Below, piece by piece: positions 22,873-33,153 of a stretch of 64,000 nucleotides of DNA. The stretch is taken from assembly GCA_029339195.1 (NCBI GenBank), contig JAPTJF010000321.1, positions 1 to 64,000 on the forward strand. The letters run 5' to 3'. The position numbers were made by a program, and so were the translations under genes. Each line of letters begins with the position of its first letter. Positions within the stretch are counted from its first letter, which is position 1. The notes under the pieces are model-generated. The model ran no database searches. It saw only the letters and a list, made by a program, of their open reading frames with translations, and was not told the origin of the DNA. This DNA comes from Micractinium sp. NFX-FRZ. Its lineage: Eukaryota; Chlorophyta; Trebouxiophyceae; Chlorellales; Chlorellaceae.

Positions 22873-24658
22873 TGTACCTGCCGTCGGGGCGGCAGGGCTG
22901 GCAGCGCAGCGCCTGTGGTGGCAGGAACGCTGCCGTGCTGGCTGGATGCCTGCAGAGTGCAGCGGCCTGCCCGCGTGTCGCAGGCAGCCGCATTCCCGGC
23001 CCGCCTTCCTGACGCCAGGCATGCCCTGTGCCTCGCCCATAAATGTACCATCACCCAACGTGCACGACTAGCACACACTCATCCGCCGGCATGCGCGCAC
23101 GCATCTGCGCCCAGCGCGCCTGGTGTGTCGAACGTCTGATACCTTCGTACTCTTCTTTTGCCCCTCTCCCTTACCTGTACTCCCCCCGCGCCCCCTCCTT
23201 GTTCCTTGTTCTCACAGCGTGCTTGTGCTGCGCCTGCCCTTGCCATTGCCGAATGCCTTTGCTGCTAGATGCCTTTGAACACATATCTGTCCCTGTCTGC
23301 CCCTGCAGGCCGTGCCCCGCCTCACCTACACCTTCTTTTGCTGCACCCGCCGTGCCGTTGCCGCCTGAGGCTGCCAGCACAGACGAGCCCTGCTCCCCCC
23401 ACCTCCTGCCTTTGCCTCTTTCGCCGTCTTTGCTGCGTTGCAGTAGCATGCTAAGGGCTGCGCCCCTGTCGCCAAGCACCTGCTCTTTTGCTCGCGAATA
23501 CCTACAGTTGGTGCAAGATGAGGCACAGGAAGAAAGAGGGAGGGAAGCGTGGACAGTGGGGCACTGTTGGGCAACCCGGCAGGTGCTCTGCAGCGGGGCG
23601 TGGGGCTTGTTTGATCAAAAGCAAACTCGCAGTGTGTGCGCATGTGGCAAGGGCGGCTCGCTTCAGCCTGGGTGTATTCTTTCCGAGGCGAGCCACCTAC
23701 AGCCTGTGTCACCTCAGCCAGGTGGGTGGCTGCGAGATGGACGGCTGCAACCACGGGGCAGGTGAGCGGCAGCTCTGGGCTGTGTGTCCTTTCTAGGAAG
23801 TCTGGGAGGCACCCCCCCTGGCAGCGCTGCAGCACATGCACACACGCTGCCCCATGCCCCACCTCCTGCGCTTTAAAGCACCCGTCTCCCCTGGGCAGCT
23901 GCTTTCCTCATGGGGCGGTGACGCGGCGGCAGCGCCAGCTAAGCGTGGTCACGCTGCTTCAGATCAGCCAACTGTTGAGTCTACGGCAAATGCAGTCGCG
24001 CGTGTACCATTGGCACGGCTCATGTGTGAATCCAAGGGGACAGAAACGACGAGAGACGTGCACGCATATGCGGCTCGCTGCGCCCCACCCTCGGCCGCCC
24101 GAGGGGTGGCCCTGGGTTGGAGTGTGCCTGCTGGCCTTCTGGGCCCGTCGGAGCACCACACCACTCTGACACACGGGTGGGCGGTGCAGACAATGCGGCG
24201 TTTAGCAATCGTATTGAGTTCGTGAGCTAACTGCCGCTACGTAAAACCATGACAGCGGGCCCAACTCTCCCAAACCTGTTTCAACCCTACCTTCTGATGG
24301 TCTTCCTGACTTCCGAGCCTACAACTCACAACTCGAGCCTCCGCCCAGCAGGGGTGCGCCGTGTGGGCGGGCGGGCGTGATCGGTGGGCAACAATAGGTG
24401 CTCGCAGGCTTGACCTGGCTCTGTTAGCAGGCTGCAGATGGCATCCGTGCGTTTGTGGGCCACTAGGAATCGAGTGGGTGAGGGCAGCAGGGGCGGCGGC
24501 GGAAGCGGCGGCGTGTGGCCGCCGCGCAGGCACGACGGATTGGCAGCACCTCCCGAAGCCCTCCCCCCAAACCTTGTCCCCACTTCCTGTCGCAGTCTCC
24601 TGCCCATCACTTGACTCACTCTGAAGACGCCCCCCCGCCCCACCCCAACCCACCCGCC
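22873..24658. other. Intergenic between kinase and acetate-transporter-type gene
   Basis: 1.8 kb holding the kinase 3' UTR and the promoter/5' UTR of the next gene. Open frames occur on both strands, but none shows a domain or convincing splice structure. A short exon-like stretch with gt-flanked Cys-rich coding near 23700-23760 was seen, but no gene could be built around it. Confidence 0.5.
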
Positions 24659-27600
24659 ATGTCTGCTCCCAAGGGCTTTGATGGCAACGGCCACGGTCTG
24701 CAGGTGACTAAGGGGCGTAGGGGGGGACGGGAAGACGGAAGGGAGAAGGGTCATTCACCCTCTTACGGTAGAAGGTGGCGGAAGGTGAAGCAGGAGGGGA
24801 CTTAGCGGGGCCAGCTAGGGAGGCCGCCTCTTGAGTGGACCTGCTGCCGCTGCCACGGACAGCGCTGTGTGTGCCCCGGAAATGGCCCTCCACCTGTCCC
24901 GAAAGGCCCTGGGGTGGCGCCAACCCCTGTGCATCCCCCCCTCCCTTGCCCGCTACCCACCTGTCTATGAACCTCAGCCGCTTCCTACCCATCCCTGCTC
25001 ACCCCCTGCGGCACCCCACTCACCATCGCCCCCACCCCACCCCCTGCTGCGCCCCACTCACCCCCGCCCCCACCCCACCCCCTGCTGCGCCCCGCCCCCT
25101 CCCACCCCCAGGGCGGCTGCCCAGGCTGCGCCCTGCTGGAGGCGCGCCTGGCGCGCTCCGCTGTGCTGCGAGAGACCGACCCCTTCATCCGTACCCAGCC
25201 CACCACCAGCAACCCCGGTGAGGCCATAATCTTGCTTGCCTCAGGCCATCACCACGCACCTGCGCGAGTGCGGTACCGCCAAGGCAGGGCAGCCGGAAGG
25301 CTGCACAATCGAAAAGCGCAGCACAAACAGGGGGTGGGGTGGGGCTCAGCATGGCACTGATCCATCTTATCCATCATTGTGCACCGCTGTTCTCCTCTGC
25401 CCTTCCCCTGCCCTGCTCCTCCCCCTACCCCGTCCTTGCCTTTTCACACCACGCCCCTACCGCTGCCCCCTTCTCCCTCCTTAGCTCCCCTGGGCTTCTT
25501 CAGCTTTGGCTTCTGCGGCCTACTCTACATGGTGAGCTGGCACTTGCCGGGCCAATTAATTATATAGTTTTTTGAGATATATATCCTGCGTTAGCAGCCC
25601 GGCGTGAGTATCCCCCCCCCCCCCCCCTATGATAAAGGAGGTGCTATAATAATAAATATAAAAAAAATGAAAATTTGCTGGTGCCCGCCAGGCTGGCTGG
25701 CTAGAGGCGAGGAATCTGTGCAGTGGCGCAGGCTCTGTACATGCCAGCTGCCGTGCGCCTGGCTTTCCCTGTGTCGCCGCCCACCAGCCCGTCGCGCCTG
25801 CCGCTCAGCAGCCAACCCGCCAGGCCACCACCTAACCCCTCCCCACCTCACCCACCTGGAGCCTGCAGGGCATCCTGACGGGCTGGCTGGAAGGCCCCGG
25901 CGCCGTGGCCCTGGTGTACGGTGAGCACAGCAGCACGCACAGATTGTGTGAGCATGTTGCGGTGGGCGGGCGGGTGGGACAGGAGCTGACTGGCGCGGCA
26001 AGCAGGGGCGCTAACTGACTGTGATCCAGCCTCCTGCACGAGCTCATCCTGTCCACACTGCCAAGCTGGACCCTTTCCCGGTTGCCTGCCTCCTCCCCTC
26101 CCCCATGCAGCCTTCTTCTTCACCTTTGCCGGCGTGGTGAGTTCCGAGCCTCTGCTTGCCTCAACCGTGGCACTGAAACTACGAATGCATTTGGGAGGAG
26201 GTTGGGTCTTCTAGCCGGTGCAGTGCCCCCTGAACTCCCACCCCTCCACCCCACCGCAAGGGCCGGGCCACCAGCCTTTACTGGATCCCAACCTTGGCTT
26301 ACCTTGGCTGCAGGGCGAGATCCTGGTGGGCCTGCTGGAGTACAGCAGGCACAACGTGTTCGCCATGAACGCATTCCTCTGCTACAGTGAGTGTGCCGGG
26401 CAAGCCAGTGAGCCCCCTTGGGCGGCAGGGTGCTGCCAGCTGGCGCGGCAGGGTGTTGCAGGCGCGTGAGGCAGCATTCAGCCTGGCTGCCCTCCGCCTC
26501 GGCTCCTCACAACCTCTGCAGCTGAGGCTGAGGCTGCTCTTGCTGCTAACCCTCTCCCCGTGCAGGCTTCTTCTGGATTGCCACCGCGCTGAAGGGCACC
26601 CTGCAGCTGGCGCACATCTGGCACCATGACGCCAAGGCTGAGCAGATGTCGGTGAGCCACTGGACTGCCAGCGACAGCAGCTGGCCTGCTTGCCTGCCTG
26701 CCTCGTTGCCTGGCTGCCCTGGCAGATCGACGTGGGCCAGCTCTCCGCCGCCTGCGTGTGCGCCAGAGCTGACATGTGCTGGAGCCGCCAGAGGAACAAC
26801 GCAGCCGATCAGAGCCCTGCAATTGGTGTGCTGACTCATCGGTGCCTTCTCGCCTCCCCGCGTGCCTCCCTCCCTCCCTGCCTGCAGTTCATCCTGTTTG
26901 GCTTCATCACCATCTTCTTCTGGTGAGCTGCGGCAGCTGGGCACGCAGCCCACCCAAACATCCTGCGTTCCCACACTCTGCACTTTCACTGCTCACGACA
27001 CTCTCTCTCCTCCCACTCTGCCAGTGCCTGCCCGCCCCACTTCCAACTGTCCACTGCAGGTTCCAGACGCTGGTGACGACGGTGGCGCTCAGCCTCCTGT
27101 TCTTCACCCTCTTCATCCTCTTCTTCCTGCTGGCGGCCATGCAGACCCACCCCGACATCACAAACGTAAGGGGGGCCAGGGGTGGCGGAAAGGGGAGATT
27201 ATGGCAGCACTTCGTGCGCTTTGCACTGGTATGTGGTGCCCTCCCGTCACCTTCCTTGCCTGCCTGCCAGGTGATTCACGCATGCCCACTCAGTGCCACA
27301 CCTTATTCTTCACCAGCTTCAACCTGCCCCTCCGCCGTCTGCCCCACATGGGGTGCCCGCCCGCCTCCCTGGTCCCTGCCCGGCAGGCTGTGGGCGGCTT
27401 TGGCGTCATGGTGTGCATCCTGGCCTTCTACAACGGAGCCGCTGTCCTGACGATCGAGATGTACGGCAGGGTGAGGCTGCAGGTTTTGTGGCACAGGCGT
27501 CTGGGGATGGGGGGTACATATGTCTGGGCAGGCCGGGGGACAAGCTGGGGATGAGCTGGGGATGGGCTGGGGATGGGCTGAAAGCAGGCACCTGGGGTGT

Positions 27601-27968
27601 TGACGGCTGGCGCCATCCAGCCCAGCTAATAAGTGTGAGGAAAGTAGGACTGAGTCGCACTGCCTCTGACGGCGGTGGTGGTGGTGTTTTGGCTGAAAAC
27701 GCAACTGTATGCGTGGTAAAAGTGGTGCTTGGCACTGGTCCGCTGGCTCGAACCCAGTGTCCCATCTAACCTTCCCTGCCTGCGTCTGCCTCCCCTGTCC
27801 ATCCGGCAGGCCCTGCTGCCCGTGGTGCACATCAAGTGGGGCCCCGTGCGCAACCTGCTGGCCTCCGCCTCCATGAAGTTTGGTCCCGTGGGCACCCGCC
27901 GCACCCTGCCGACCCGGGACTCAAATGCCAGCTCAGACATCGAGTCACCCCCGGCGCCGCTTCACTGA
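24659..27968 (+). CDS. GPR1/FUN34/YaaH-family acetate/succinate transporter-like protein, 11 exons, 272 aa
   Basis: Exons: 24659-24703, 25112-25217, 25485-25531, 25869-25920, 26111-26136, 26314-26386, 26566-26651, 26888-26922, 27060-27165, 27387-27470, 27810-27968; all phases close. After a short soluble N terminus (MSAPKGFDGNGHG), the family signature NPAPLGFFSFGF appears at the first membrane segment. The expected small channel-like helices follow: GGVWEG-equivalent GWLEGPGAVALVY, AFFFTFAGV, FSFFWIATALKG-type and the very hydrophobic VALSLLFFTLFILFFLLAAM. Family members carry acetate or other small carboxylates across membranes; in green algae they are linked to acetate use. Direction and membrane are not determinable. 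The Ser/Thr-rich C-terminal tail may be a phosphorylated tail (inferred). Confidence 0.92.
25005..25111 (+). repeat. C-rich ~39-bp minisatellite before exon 2 acceptor
   Basis: Two to three tandem units containing CCCACCCCACCCCCTGCTGCG (25025 onward and 25064 onward) run into the polypyrimidine tract and acceptor of the acetate-transporter gene's exon 2. Confidence 0.6.
25553..25679. other. AT-rich insertion in intron 3, organelle-DNA-like
   Basis: Within a genome of ~60-65% GC, this ~127-bp block is mostly A/T apart from a 16-base C run (25612-25627). It includes ttaattatatag, gagatatatatcc, a ribosome-binding-like aaaggaggt and ataataataaatataaaaaaaatg. It begins 20 bases after the exon 3 donor. 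Composition and the bacterial-type aaaggaggt suggest a fragment of chloroplast or mitochondrial DNA moved into the nucleus; this is inference from composition only. Confidence 0.5.
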
Positions 27969-28779
27969 GATCCCCCAGCGCTGTGGGCAGACCGCAGCTT
28001 GCACAGCCAGGCGTGCACAGTGCTGGACCTGCTGGGCCAGCACATGCACCGCACAGCACCGGCTTGCCTGGATGGCTGAACGGTGGCCCCAGCAAGGCCT
28101 CAGCCCATGGCCTCAGCCCGTGGCCTCAAGCACTCCTCTTGTCTGAGGCCTGGCGTGGGCTGAGAGGAGTGGCCGCGGCGAGGTCCCAGGGTCGATCAGA
28201 CCATGAACAGCCAGGGGTGCGCAGCCTGCACTGACATCGGGGGCCGCCGCCTGAAACCTGGAACCTGCACATGCACGCGCTGCACGCCCACATGCATTTG
28301 ACAGCGTCTTAATTTGCCTTAAGCCTCTACATGCCCCTCACAGCACTCAGTTGCCTGCTTATTTCATCGACTGACTGCTCTTCAAGCACTGCCCTCCACC
28401 CGCTCCTGTTGTAATCTGCTGCCCTTCTACCACCCTGCTTTAGGTTTTGCCGTCTCCAAACCTTGCTTTGAGTTTTCCTGGTTTTTCTCATCCTGCTTTT
28501 ATTGGTCGCCACCCGCTACTGCCATCATAGAACACGTGGCCACAGAGCCATTTGCCCTTGGCTGCACAAGAGTCGCTGTAAACCTGGAGGGCCGGTGAGA
28601 ACCAATGGGCCATGTGGTGGCAGGGAAGAAAGATGCAGAAGGGAGAGAGAGCACGCTGCGCAGCATGCACACTTGATGCATGCACAACCAATGCAGGGAG
28701 GCGCTTTCCCAGGAACCCAGGGGAATAGCAGACTTCAAGAGCAGGTACAGGCATTCGGCAGCCTGTCCAGGCTGCGCCC
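27969..28779. other. Convergent 3' intergenic region
   Basis: 811 bases between the stop of the acetate-transporter gene (+) and the stop of the first MYND gene (-). It should contain both 3' UTRs. No coding feature was seen. Confidence 0.5.
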
Positions 28780-31700
28780 TCAGCCGCTTGACTGCGGCGC
28801 AGCCAGCAGCCTGCATGCACGCCGGTGCCCCGCCCGCCAGTCGAGCACGCAGCACTCGCGGCAGCAGTAGCGCACCATGCGGCACCCCCCGCAGCGCTTG
28901 CTCTTCACCGACTCTGCCGCCCCCTCCAGATTGGCGCATCGCAGGTAGGCACAGCCGCGGGTGGCAGCTGCCTGTGCCAGCTCCAGTCCCGCCGCCTGCT
29001 GTTGCTCCGGCTGCTGCCAGTGGAGCAGGAGTGCCTGAGCCAGGGCAGCGGCGGGGGGCAGCACCCTGGCTGCTGCCTTCTGCAGCTCGGCAGCAGTACT
29101 GTTCCCTGTTGCACTGCCTGCTGACGTGCCCGCTCCAAACACAGCGCCACAGGCTGCCTGCAGGGGCGGTAGTGCGGCAGCCACCTCTGCTGCACTGGCA
29201 GTAGCCGCAGGGGTGTGCTCCTGCTGCGCCTCTGCCGGCTGCACGGTGCTGCCCGCCTGTAAGAGGGCTGTCAGCACGCCGTGCAGGCCGCCCCATGCCT
29301 GCCGACCCTGCATGCATGCGGGAAGCCATTGACAGCAGGAGTCAGTCCTAGACATCACACATGCCCACGCAGATGCAAGTACAGATGAGGCTGCCGGTCA
29401 TGGCGGCAGAGCAGCGGCACGGGCCAGCAGCCTCCCAGCCCGCCCACATTCTCACCATTTGCTGCCTGGCAGCCGCACTGCGTTCGCTTCCCAGCTCCCG
29501 CCCAGCCGCCTGCACCACCTGCCGCAGCAGGCCTTCTGCCGTCAGGGCAGCCGCCAGGCGGGGCGACTGCTGGGCCTGCTCCAGTACCAGGCAGTACAGC
29601 GGCAGGGGGCCTTGTCGGAAGCTGTTGGACCACATGTGCTCAGGCTGGGGCGCCTGCAGGGTTGGGTTCCATATAGGGAATGGGTGCTCTCTCTGCAGGG
29701 CATGCTGTGTCGCTGACCGGGTGCAGCTGCGATACATTGTGGGCAAGAGTGGCAGCAGCTGCTGCAGGCCCGGGAACTTACCAGGCCAGCCCGCACGAAG
29801 ATGCCCAACAGGCTGTCCTGTGCCGCCGCCCCCCCCTCGGCAGCGGGCCCACGCAGCAGCGGCCAAAGAGCCTGGGCAGGCGCGTGGGCCGCCGCTACCA
29901 CCACCGATTCTGCGACCTCAGCCAGAGGGAAGGAGGCATGTCTGCTCTGCAGGTAGCGCTGCAAGTCCGGGCCGCAGGCGGCAGCCGCCACAAGCAAAGC
30001 CTCAATCTGGGCGGCGCACAGCGCCTGCAAGCGCCTGCGTTTTGAAAGCCGCAGGCGCAAGTAAGAACTCCATCTAAAACATTGCGGGCGCACGCAAGAA
30101 TGGCGGCACACGCTGTGCAAGGGACTCTCAATCTGAAGGCCCTCTGCATCGCCCAAGCAAATCAAGGTGGACTATCGGCTCACCACTGGCTGCCGGACGC
30201 TCCAGCTGCGCCGCTCCGCTGCGCCCCAAGTGCCGCGCGCGAGGCCGCGTCAAAGGCACAGCTGGAAAGCCACAGCACCGCCCATAGCTCCTGGCTCGGT
30301 TTGAAAGCGCCCCTTATAAGACAGGCAGCCCAGTGGGTCGGCCCCCTGCTGCGCCAAGGCAGCAGTGAAGTGCAGCTGCCTGCACAGCAGCGTGTGCAGC
30401 AGCAGCAGGGGTTTGACCACCCCTGCCTCCTGCGCTGCGTCCCCGCAGGGCCGTTGCTGGCCCCTCGCTGGCACACTGAAGCTCGGAAGGCTTGCCATGA
30501 GGCCAACCACCACGTTGTCGCTGCTGTGCAGCAGGCTTTCCATCCCCTGCACCAGCTCCTTAGCCCTGGCCTCTGGCATCCTGTTGAGCACCCGGGCAGC
30601 CACGCGCTGCAGTTGAGGGGCGCTGCCCAGTGCTGCCTCAGCTGCTGCTACGCAGGATGCAAGCATGGCAGGGCTGGCAGCCCATGAGGCCATCCCAAAC
30701 GCCATGCGGCCGGGCAGTTCCAGAGCTTTGCCCCAGCTAACGAAACCAGCAGCTGCCCTTTCATCATGTGACAAGCTGCCCTGCTGCTGCAGAGGCGGCT
30801 CTGCTGGACCCAGCTCTTCTGCTGCTGCCAGCTGGCGCAATGCGCGCAGGGCATGCGGCGCCAGCTGGATGGCGGCTTCCGCAGCTCTCTCGTGGAAGCA
30901 AGACGTGCTGAAGATGGGCTCACTGGCCGTGCCCACTCGATACAGTCCAGCGCATATTCCGTCACAGAAGAGGGCTAGCGCTGCAGACTGCATCTGCTGC
31001 TCCACCTCTGTTGCCGGCGGCCCCGCATTGCCGCCCTCAGGTGCCGAGCCTGGCACTGCGCCCCCTGGCAGGGCATCTGTCAGCAGCTGAATGGCTGCTT
31101 CAAGTGGGGGGCAGGGCTGCCTCTGGTCAGGGCTGTTTTCATGCAGCTGCACAATAACAACAACAACAAAACACTCCTGGGTTAGAACTGTTGAAGCGAG
31201 CGTCTGGCAGTCATGCAGACGCATCATCTGGCTGCCATGTGAAGGCACAGCGTCCGCACTCACCATCACTTGCCACATCAGCATTGATTGTGCGCCTGTC
31301 ACCATCGGAGAAGCCAGAGCCCGTGCAGCATCCAGAAACTGCTCAGGGCAGCCGCTGAGCAGCGGCAGGCAGCGCAGCAGCAGTACGAATGGCAACTTGA
31401 AGTTGGACAGCAGCAGCTGGGCCATATCATTGACGAGGCTTGAGCTGAGCAGGTGGTGAGAGGCTGGACCACACAGTAGCATGCGGCAGAGGCTGCAGTA
31501 TTGGGGCACCAGCTGCTTTGCACCACCTGCAGACAATAGCAGGTTGGGGGCGTGTGCACAACCTGACCTCCCGAGGGAAATGGCTACCAGTCGGTGCACA
31601 CGTGGACTCCCCAACGCAACCCCTCACCCGCTGCGCCGCCAGCCAAGCCACCCAAAAGAGTGTGCGCAAGCGCGCCCAGCCAGTTAGCAGTGTTTGTTTG

Positions 31701-32678
31701 GGACTCGATGCTGCCGGCAAACCCCTGAAGCTCAACAGGTGGAGGTGTCAGGCCAGGATTGAGATTGGAGGCTGGCGGGCACCCCTGCATCTAGTTAAGT
31801 CAGCAGGCCGGATACAGGCCAAGTGCCGGACACAGTGCCGAATACAGTGCAAGTGGCACAGCAGCAAATGAGCAGTGTGACTTGCCTGCACCACATTCGC
31901 GTCCTCCTGCCGCTCCAGCAGCTGCAGCACAGCGTGCATCGCCCCCATCTGCAGGCATGCCACCTGGACTGCCGCTGCTGGGGCTTGATGCATGCTGAGG
32001 GCAGCGTGCAGAGCTCTCCCGCGGCCCACCAGCAACCGCGTGCACTGCGAGAGGCAAGGGAGCTGGCTGGGTGCGATGTGCAGCACGTCAGCCAGTGCCG
32101 CGCAGCCCTCCAGGGTTCTATAGGCAATCTCCAAGAGGGGCAGCCAGGTCGCCTCGGCCCGGGAGTCCCAGGCCCGGCTTGGTGCAGAAGGGAGGTCAAA
32201 AACAACTTGGGTCATCCTCTCGAGAGTGGTGTGCAGCTCCATCAATGGAGCGCTGACTGCTTCTGCCAGCCTGTGCGGAGGGAAGCAGTGGTGTGGCTAG
32301 ACTGAGGTGAGGTCGCGGCCCAATGCTTTACGGCGGCGGTGGGCGGTGCCGCTGAGCAGCACTGCCGCCACCAACCTCGGCCCCTGCCACGCACGGCGCA
32401 AGGGCGCATGTTACGTTATCAGGCTCTGCAGAGGGCCTTGCCTGCCTGCAATGCACCGGTCGGGCGCACCTCAGCAGCTCCCCACGCGGTGCCTCGGACA
32501 CTTCCGCGTGCTGCTCAAGGGCTGCCAGCGCCGCCTGGGCGAACGCTGCTGCCTGCTGGACGCCATCGTGTGACCCAGCGGCGCTCAGAGGCTGCCCGGC
32601 CAAAAGGCGTTGCAGCGCCCTCAGGGCCTGCTCGGCTGTGCGAAGCGCGCCCTGGCCGTCCTGGGCCTCTCCCTCCAT
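28780..32678 (-). CDS. MYND zinc-finger protein, paralogue A, 8 exons, apparent frameshift
   Basis: Exons (high-low): 32678-32470, 32270-31886, 31724-31628, 31526-31264, 31146-30184, 30034-29782, 29653-29456, 29307-28780. The N-terminal ~780 residues are Leu/Ala-rich helices without a recognised domain, probably an ARM/HEAT-like scaffold. The C terminus carries a MYND-type finger: CAYLRC then, after a short insert, RCGGCRMVRYCCRECCVLDWRAGHRRAC. MYND fingers mediate protein-protein contacts, often in chromatin or signalling proteins. The gene aligns exon by exon with paralogue B. In exon 5 the homologous reading continues in another frame after ~30320; the first frame stops at 30250. The later splice phases fit only the shifted frame, so one base is lost or gained (mutation or assembly error). 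The exon 2 donor is GC. Confidence 0.78.
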
Positions 32679-33153
32679 ACCATTGCGGCAATGAGAGGTG
32701 TGCGACATCGAGGACATTAATAGACGGGAGAGGTGACGTTTGCAAGCTTGGTGCTAGCTCTGGTAGCCAGCTGGGCGAGCGCCCAGCTGCCGCCGCCCGC
32801 AGCGCTGCTGCCGCCCGCCAGGCCTGGGCACCGGTCAATTGAGATGCAACTATGCCACCGTGCCGTGCGACGTCTCACTTAACCCCCCAAACAAACGGAT
32901 TTTGCGTGGTATGCACGGCAGAGCAACGGTTCGGACATGTCAATTTGCGTGCTGTCCCCATTTCCGCAGGAGGGCTGGTTGCTGAGGCGCAACCGAGGTT
33001 GAGCTCTACACATGCAATTGAACTACTGTATTGTACCGCAACAAGTTAAACTGATGCATGCTGTGCAAGTGCAGCAAAGTAAGACCACTGCTGGACATCG
33101 GACACAGCTCGTTGGAAAGGTCCATTGCCTAGCCCTTAGCCCTCCGAGGGCGG
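32679..33153. other. Intergenic between tandem MYND genes A and B
   Basis: 475 bases: the promoter and 5' UTR of A and the 3' UTR of B, both on the minus strand. No other feature was seen. Confidence 0.5.

Noticed and set aside
23043..24225. Possible small gene between kinase and transporter
   Set aside because: Several frames but no domain, no paired splice sites and no consistent start.
28816..28968. MYND A/B similarity as an assembly duplication
   Set aside because: The rest of the two genes is strongly diverged, so a collapsed or duplicated contig is unlikely; reported as possible gene conversion instead.
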